Assembly (NCBI RefSeq): GCF_035083965.1
Contig: NC_089740.1
Location: forward strand, 7,499,552-7,563,551
Origin: Branchiostoma lanceolatum
Lineage: Eukaryota; Chordata; Leptocardii; Amphioxiformes; Branchiostomatidae
DNA length: 64,000 bases
Direction of reading: 5' to 3'
Notes under the pieces: model-generated
What the model was told of the DNA's origin: nothing
What the model saw: only the letters and a program-made list of their open reading frames with translations
Database searches by the model: none
Translations under genes and position numbers: made by a program
Shown here: positions 59,801-64,000 of the stretch, in pieces
Layout: each line of letters starts with the position of its first letter
How positions within the stretch are numbered: position 1 is the first letter of the stretch

Positions 59801-60646
59801 CCAGCTTTTGTGCTCTTCCGCTTCAGAGTACAGATGGTTCTGGTAGTGTCGAACCTGCAGACGGCGATCCTGTCCATCCTATCGACGGCAGGGGCCGTAC
59901 CGTGTAACCCCGATACACTGTTCCCAGTGAAAAGCAGAGCTAACGGTGAGAAACGTTCACGAAGTATGACACGGTCTCTGGTAGCAAATTGATACTTTAA
60001 AAGCTTGAAAGTGATATTTTTGCACTTAATTCACGAAAGTGCTTCGCCATTGAATGTTAAAGTCCCTTCGTACACAACAAAGTGTTTTATTTAACGGACA
60101 ATTCGGTGACCGTCTGTAAATACTTTACTTTTGGGACCGCATCCGTAAGCAGCGACACCTATAGCTGCAGTGCATGGTGAACCAGTCAGAATTGCCACAA
60201 AGGAAATATTAGTTGTTGTATCAAAAAGCTTTTCTCTTGCCTTTTTACCTATTAGCGTAGCTCTCGTTGTATGTTTATAAGGGCTAAAACAACCCCCAAG
60301 AAACCCTCTTCATTGACATAATATTCCAGTACATCATACTTTCCAAACATTTTGCACTTTCTTGTAGAATGATGTTCTACCATCAGTATGCATAATCGTT
60401 GTGTTTTAATCATCACTCTTTATCACCTCCCTCACAGCTCTGAACCACTTGCTCGTCGTTTTCGAGATGCTGCTACTAGGGATTCTCGCTAGGTGGCTCT
60501 ACCTGAAAGAGTATTCAAACCTGCAGAAGGGTCGAGACCAAACTCCCTCCGCCGTTGAGGGAAGAACCAACCCCGCTATGGAAGAGAACGGGGACGTCCA
60601 GGCAGACGATGTGAAGACACAAGGGGTGAATATCACATTCGTGTGA
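53900..60646 (+). CDS. SLC51A: Organic solute transporter subunit alpha (OST-alpha), 8 coding exons
   Basis: Coding exons are 53900-53948, 55210-55370, 56096-56169, 56841-56999, 57371-57482, 57685-57830, 59827-59945 and 60438-60646, phases 1, 0, 2, 2, 0, 2 and 1, giving 342 residues (vertebrate OST-alpha is about 340). Diagnostic stretches: LGLFPV (66-71) then WVPRASL (81-87); DYHGG (110-114); NTPP followed by a cysteine cluster CCCCCFC (134-140); LRPLL and GADGKL (176-181); RAKFVL (229-234) leading into SILSTAG (250-256); HLLVVFEM (277-284). About seven hydrophobic segments are visible, ending near 294, followed by a polar, acidic tail. Known role: with a single-pass beta subunit (SLC51B, not in this window) it forms a facilitative basolateral exporter of bile acids, steroids and conjugates. 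Exon 1 encodes only 16 complete codons, and intron 1 ends in a minisatellite that repeats the exon 2 acceptor. It lies 1.65 kb downstream of the TRPC-like gene in the same orientation. Confidence 0.9.
54800..54905. mobile_element. Foldback MITE, family 2, core-deleted copy (SLC51A intron 1)
   Basis: AACAGTAACTCAAGCAACTG pairs with ATCCAGTTGCTTGTAATGAG, the same outer arms as the copy at 48726 but with the inner GAAACGT arms lost. Confidence 0.5.
54965..55209 (+). repeat. Minisatellite of splice-acceptor-like units, end of SLC51A intron 1
   Basis: Five units of about 46 bp, each with TCTACAG or a variant followed by TGTCCACGNGGAGGT and TTGTTTATCACTACT. The AG of each unit falls at 54980, 55025, 55071, 55117 and 55162; the true exon 2 acceptor AG is at 55209, spacing 45-47 throughout. 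Confidence 0.85.
56677..56756. mobile_element. 80-bp inverted-repeat element (SLC51A intron 3)
   Basis: AGCCTGAGTGTCAT (56677-56690) and ATGACACTCAGGCT (56743-56756) are perfect 14-bp inverted repeats, with weaker pairing inward (CTAGTT with AACTAG; CCAGGG with CCCTG). Confidence 0.6.
58070..59285. mobile_element. About 1.2-kb inserted element (SLC51A intron 6)
   Basis: TACCTTCGTC at the left and GACGAAGGTA at the right are inverted repeats that include TA at both ends. The insertion splits a repeat (left part near 58044, right part near 59305) that is intact at 41056-41095. The interior holds about six copies of CATAATTAATGAG or a close variant (near 58240, 58605, 58718, 58848, 58978, 59110) at roughly 110-130-bp spacing. 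No ORF of interest. Confidence 0.5.
59385..59530. mobile_element. Foldback MITE, family 2, half copy (SLC51A intron 6)
   Basis: AAATAGCAGTTATTCAAGCA and GGAAACGGTCAGACACTTCA match one arm of the family. The other arm is replaced by text ending ATTACCTGGATGTCTACC, the outer flank phrase of the family. Confidence 0.45.
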
Positions 60647-60703
60647 AAACCCTGGGTGATTTGCATATAGTAGTTTAAGGTCTTAATCGTACGAGAAATT
60701 CTG

Positions 60704-61019
60704 TCTAATGCTGGTGTCACATGCAATTGCGCCCATGCCCGTAAGGGATTTTGCCCCGGGCGGGCCCCGAAGCCTCAAATTTGTCCAAGTGGACTGCCGG
60801 AAACCGGGGGTACCTCTCGGTGTTCTGACGATTAGCTTACGACGTCTATTCGTCATCGGGTCCCGGGTTAATCTTAACTCCGAGTTAAAACATTCGGGGG
60901 CCCAAAAATAGCCCGGTAGTCCAAGTGTGTCTCACGGGGCGACGCAGGGGGTACGACCGAAAGTGCAATAAAACTTCCCGTGAGGCCTCTTATTCCAATT
61001 GTGACCGTAGCATTAGCAA
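60704..61019 (+). mobile_element. MITE-like element, family 1, copy 3 (just after SLC51A)
   Basis: The most complete copy. CTAATGCT at the left end pairs with AGCATTAG at the right end, followed inward by further imperfect inverted matches (GTCACA, CAATTG). The interior has the family-specific GGGTCCCGGGTTAATC and CTCCGAGTT. It starts 58 bases after the SLC51A stop and would lie in its 3' UTR. Confidence 0.55.
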
Positions 61020-61128
61020 GTGAATACCTCACGACCTCAGGTCGTTTTGAATCTTTTAAATATATAAAACAGACTTGTATGGATTTCACGGCTTTCTTGC
61101 TTGTGTTGTTCTTGTTAGGACTTTGCCC

Positions 61129-61134
61129 AATAAA
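61129..61134 (+). promoter_or_regulatory. Candidate polyadenylation signal for SLC51A
   Basis: AATAAA lies 0.48 kb after the SLC51A stop, followed by a T-rich stretch. An earlier AATAAA at 60967-60972 lies inside a MITE-like element, so the SLC51A 3' UTR probably includes that element or ends within it. Confidence 0.35.
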
Positions 61135-61559
61135 AATGGTGATTATCTTTTTCAATTTTTTTCTTTTACTGTTTATCATCATTAAAAATGTTACTGACAG
61201 TATGGTGTGTGATCCTCAGTGACCATTCTGCCAGTGTGCGCCTTCGGAGAAAGCTGGGCGGCCTGGTTCATCGGAATCATTCATTTCAAACTTCAGACTA
61301 CAAACATGGGAACCTTATTATATTAGGAATATCAAACTGGTGTTTTAACCGTTGTTATGTATAGCATGGAGTAGTGTAAGTAGTTAGTACCCTGCTGCAA
61401 TATACTATTATAGCATATAGTACTATTTTTCAAGCTTCATAAAAAATATGTTGACAGAAGAAGTATTTTTGATAAGATTGTTTGATAGATAAACGGAAAA
61501 CATATTTCGTGATTATGTATGGAAATCCGTGTATGTCAAATGCATTATAGAAGAAGAAC

Positions 61560-61565
61560 TTTATT
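61560..61565 (-). promoter_or_regulatory. Candidate minus-strand polyadenylation signal (ADAM10-like 3' UTR or retroelement tail)
   Basis: On the minus strand GTGCAATAAAGTTCTTCTTC ends an AT-rich region 0.8 kb past the ADAM10-like stop. The AATAAA could end that transcript. The phrase also resembles the 3' ends of non-LTR retrotransposons, so the assignment is uncertain. Confidence 0.3.
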
Positions 61566-62360
61566 GCACGACAATTGAACATGGTACAAGGTATGGCAAG
61601 AGTTCGTTAACATAACACAAAGTGGAAGTATAGAATAAGACTTAACATCATAATTACAAATACAATACAATAAGGGCTAGCATACGTCTTCGATATTGTG
61701 TTATAGTCATTGATTTAATCATTAGTTTCAGTATTTTTCTAATGTGAAATATATTATGGTCTGTATTGATTAAGCTAAGCGTTATTTGGTGATTGGGTGT
61801 TTTTGATAAGGTGTTTTGAACTAGCACGTAAAAATGTAGAACCTTGACAACCTGTAATTTGTATTCTGTTTTACATTTCCTGTTCTTGATTGTTTTATTT
61901 TCAGAATTAAAACCAATGGCAACAAAAACTTGTGAAGGTGCTATCTGAGCAATATCTATAGCCATGTCTAACACCGAAAATTGTATTATTAAACTACTAC
62001 CAATAGACCATTACTGATTACTTACTAGTTCTAATAAACCATTAACAGAGATTAAAAACCAAAACACAGAAATCCCAAACCTTACATCCTTACTTACACA
62101 TGTACATATGTCATCCTTGAGCACAGGTAACAAACTTACACATAGTGAAAAAAAGGAAAAAACATATAACATAGTTAATGAAGTATCATGAAAAAAAGGT
62201 CAATACCATGGCCATGCAGTGGCCTCCTGAACAAATATTAACATTCAGCTCCTTGTATACTACTTATTCCTCCTCTGCATTTACACTAACGTTATAACAT
62301 TTACAAGTAGCATATAAACTAGAGGCATGAAATATAAAAAGCTGCCTATTAAAGTTATCA

Positions 62361-63846
62361 TCATGATGTGTGTATCCTCAAGTTGGCTAATCTAGCCTTT
62401 TTCCGTGCCTGTTCAATACTACTGGGGACTACAGCATTCAGGCAGTAGATGACGCCAACAACGACACCTATGGCACCCAGAATGCCCAGAAGTAGCACCC
62501 ACCAATTGTTCTGAAAAACATGAGAAATGTGTTTGAAAACATTCTTATCAGTGAAGTAGTTCTTTGTATTACATTATCTTAATCGGACACTAAAAGGCAA
62601 AGGTAAAAAGTCCCATAGCTTTTATGAGGCTATAGGGGCAGTGGGTTGTTATCCACTGTGTCTAGGGCAAGGTATTTGCATGGAAGGTGGAGCCCATCCC
62701 TCTCCTTCCAATGTTTGCCTTTCACCTCACCAACTGAAGTCTGGTACCCATATTTACACCTGGGTGGGTTGAGGAAAGGCGTGTAAAGTGCCTTTACAGT
62801 TGCATGTTAGAGGCGGATTCAAACCAAGCTCCTCTGGGTTCTGAGGCGAACACCCTATCCATTACGCCAACACGACTCCACAACTAAGAGTAACTGAAGA
62901 AATCAGAGTTCTTACCTTAACCCATTCTGTCCCCTCATCAGTCAGTAAGAGCCGTTTTATCCTCGCTAAGGGACCATCTATGTCCACCTCCCGACATTTC
63001 ATCAAGGCGTCGCAGTAGCCTTGGTTGTTGTTACACGGACTTCCAACGGGCTTGAGGATGGTTCTTACTGTGTATGGCTTACAGGAACCTGATTGTCCTA
63101 GAGAGAAAAAAAAAGGTAATATGAGCATGTTGATAACAGACATCCATAAATATTGTAATGACAAGGTCGCAAAACAAAAAAAATAAATTCATACTTATAA
63201 ATAGTGTTAGGGAGTAATTGTAAAGAGCTGTGCTTCCTCATTTTACATTTCATCATTAGATTTGATGGGTTTTTTTCATTGGTTTGGCTGAAATACATAC
63301 ATGGGCAGCCATTGATATCTTATACTATAGACTGTGAACATTATATCTAAAGGCTTCCATGCAAGATGGAAACGCTATCAAGAACCTTTTGATATGCAAC
63401 ATCTGTGCTACAAAGGCTTGCAAAGAATTCTGAGAAAAACAAAAGTATTTTGATATATTAATCTCCGAGCAGATCTATCGGTGGCATTGACAGTATCCAA
63501 AGGGCAAAAGGAGTTTTCTAGGCAGCCAAAAGTGTTCGAGGAGGTGCCTTTGAGCACGTAAAAGGGTAGGGACTGATAACCCCTCCCTGTGAAAAATATG
63601 CCATGCTACTAGTACTGACACAGCAAGGAAACTTACTGCCCTATGCGTTGCTAAGCACAACAAGGGTCTGAACAAACGTAAGGTAGTACTAAACCTATAG
63701 GAAAGCTCCACCTGTAGTAGAGAGCAATGCTTACCTCGCTGTTGGCAGCAGACTTGACAGAGATCCTTGGCGTTACTACCATCTGCCTTTAACGTACACT
63801 GACAGCTGTCCATGTTATCAAACTCACAGATAGAACCAACACACTC
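62361..63846 (-). CDS. ADAM10: ADAM10-like metalloprotease, last three coding exons (partial)
   Basis: Minus-strand exons 63846-63735, 63097-62916 and 62510-62361 join in frame (phases 1 and 0) to 147 C-terminal residues ending in TGA at 62363-62361. Seen: a cysteine-rich membrane-proximal segment (CQCTLKADG, LCQVCCQQRG, GSPCNNNQGYCDALMKC), then REVDIDGPLARIKRLL, a transmembrane helix starting NNWWVLLLGILGAIGVVVGV, and a short basic tail ending LRIHTS. The pattern PCN-GYCD-C-VD-DGPLA-K before the membrane is characteristic of ADAM10 rather than ADAM17. Known role: membrane-anchored zinc protease that sheds Notch, cadherins and other surface proteins. The catalytic and disintegrin exons lie beyond base 64,000. 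The cytoplasmic tail is about 26 residues, roughly half the length of vertebrate ADAM10, and lacks its proline-rich SH3-binding segment. It could be a lineage-specific ADAM10 paralogue. Intron 63098-63734 contains a SINE-like copy. Confidence 0.85.
62640..62882 (-). mobile_element. tRNA-derived SINE (ADAM10-like last intron)
   Basis: Minus-strand head GTCGTGTTGGCGTAATGGAT and B box GGTTTGAATCCGCC, then a body containing AAAGGCACTTTACACG. It lies just inside the intron donor of the ADAM10-like gene, ending 34 bases from exon 62916-63097. Confidence 0.6.
63460..63690 (+). mobile_element. SINE-like copy, family A, copy 3 (ADAM10-like intron)
   Basis: Opposite orientation to copies 1 and 2. GGTGCCTTTGAGCACGTAAA, then a GGGTAGGGACTGATAACCCC variant, and CAGCAAGGAAACTTACTGCC match the family body; the tRNA-like head is missing or too diverged. 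The left edge has ATCTCCGAGCAGATCTATCG, a phrase also found at 24706, 58422 and (variant) 12498. Confidence 0.55.
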
Positions 63847-64000
63847 CTGGTTAAAGGAACAAAGGAAAACAAATTATAATACATTGACAGCGTTTTCTTA
63901 CATTGTCCCTAGAGATATCTGCAAGTTAACTGGCATGATAATGAATAGGACAATGCTAGTAGTCTACCCAATTATTGAAAAGACATACATGTTGTACAAG

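Larger units (their letters stand above)
57831..59826 (+). other. SLC51A intron 6
   Basis: 2-kb intron, donor GTGAGT and acceptor CGCTTCAG; contains the 1.2-kb inserted element and the family 2 half copy. TTGGTTGGTTG-type runs lie near 59550-59640. Confidence 0.75.

Noticed and set aside
61654..61974. 106-codon minus-strand ORF
   Set aside because: No recognisable domain; it lies in AT-rich sequence that may be ADAM10-like 3' UTR or a retroelement tail.
1..64000. CRISPR arrays, operons or prokaryotic defence genes
   Set aside because: The tandem repeats lack unique spacers, and all supported genes are spliced animal genes.

Overview
This is a eukaryotic (animal) window. The genes are split by GT-AG introns, coding density is low, and interspersed and tandem repeats are abundant. 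Each gene belongs to a family best known from vertebrates, but the sequences are diverged. The intron-rich, compact layout and many short foldback elements fit a lancelet (Branchiostoma-like cephalochordate). That assignment is inference from gene and repeat style, not from a database match.

Layout. About 1-28 kb holds no gene I can support. It contains tRNA-derived SINE copies, foldback MITE-like elements, minisatellites, a 3 kb satellite-like block (15.5-18.5 kb) and one promoter-plus-donor signature (5.87-6.03 kb) that could be a distant 5' exon. At 28,431-31,130 lies a 2,700-bp palindromic foldback transposon with an exact 8-bp target-site duplication. At 31.4-43.2 kb (+) is an RGK-family GTPase gene with four coding exons. 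At 45.4-52.2 kb (+) is a TRPC-like cation channel gene with eleven coding exons. At 53.9-60.6 kb (+) is SLC51A (organic solute transporter alpha) with eight coding exons. At 62.4-63.8 kb (-) are the last three coding exons of an ADAM10-like metalloprotease; the rest runs off the right edge, so it converges on SLC51A.

All exon joins were chosen so that reading phase is kept and the family alignment continues across each junction. The RGK model gives 302 residues, the TRPC-like model 735, SLC51A 342, and the ADAM10-like fragment 147.

How the genes relate. RGK proteins restrain voltage-gated calcium channels, TRPC channels admit cations downstream of phospholipase C, OST-alpha exports bile-acid- and steroid-like solutes with a beta subunit, and ADAM10 sheds membrane proteins. 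These are independent membrane-related functions. The sequence gives no sign of co-regulation beyond proximity.

The most unusual items are the 2.7 kb palindromic element, an RGK GTPase with a Ras-like DTSG in place of the family's usual divergent G3 motif, a TRPC-like channel lacking the family TRP box, zinc-site cysteines and C-terminal coiled coil, a minisatellite that repeats the 3' splice site of SLC51A exon 2, and an insertion whose empty target is visible elsewhere in the window.
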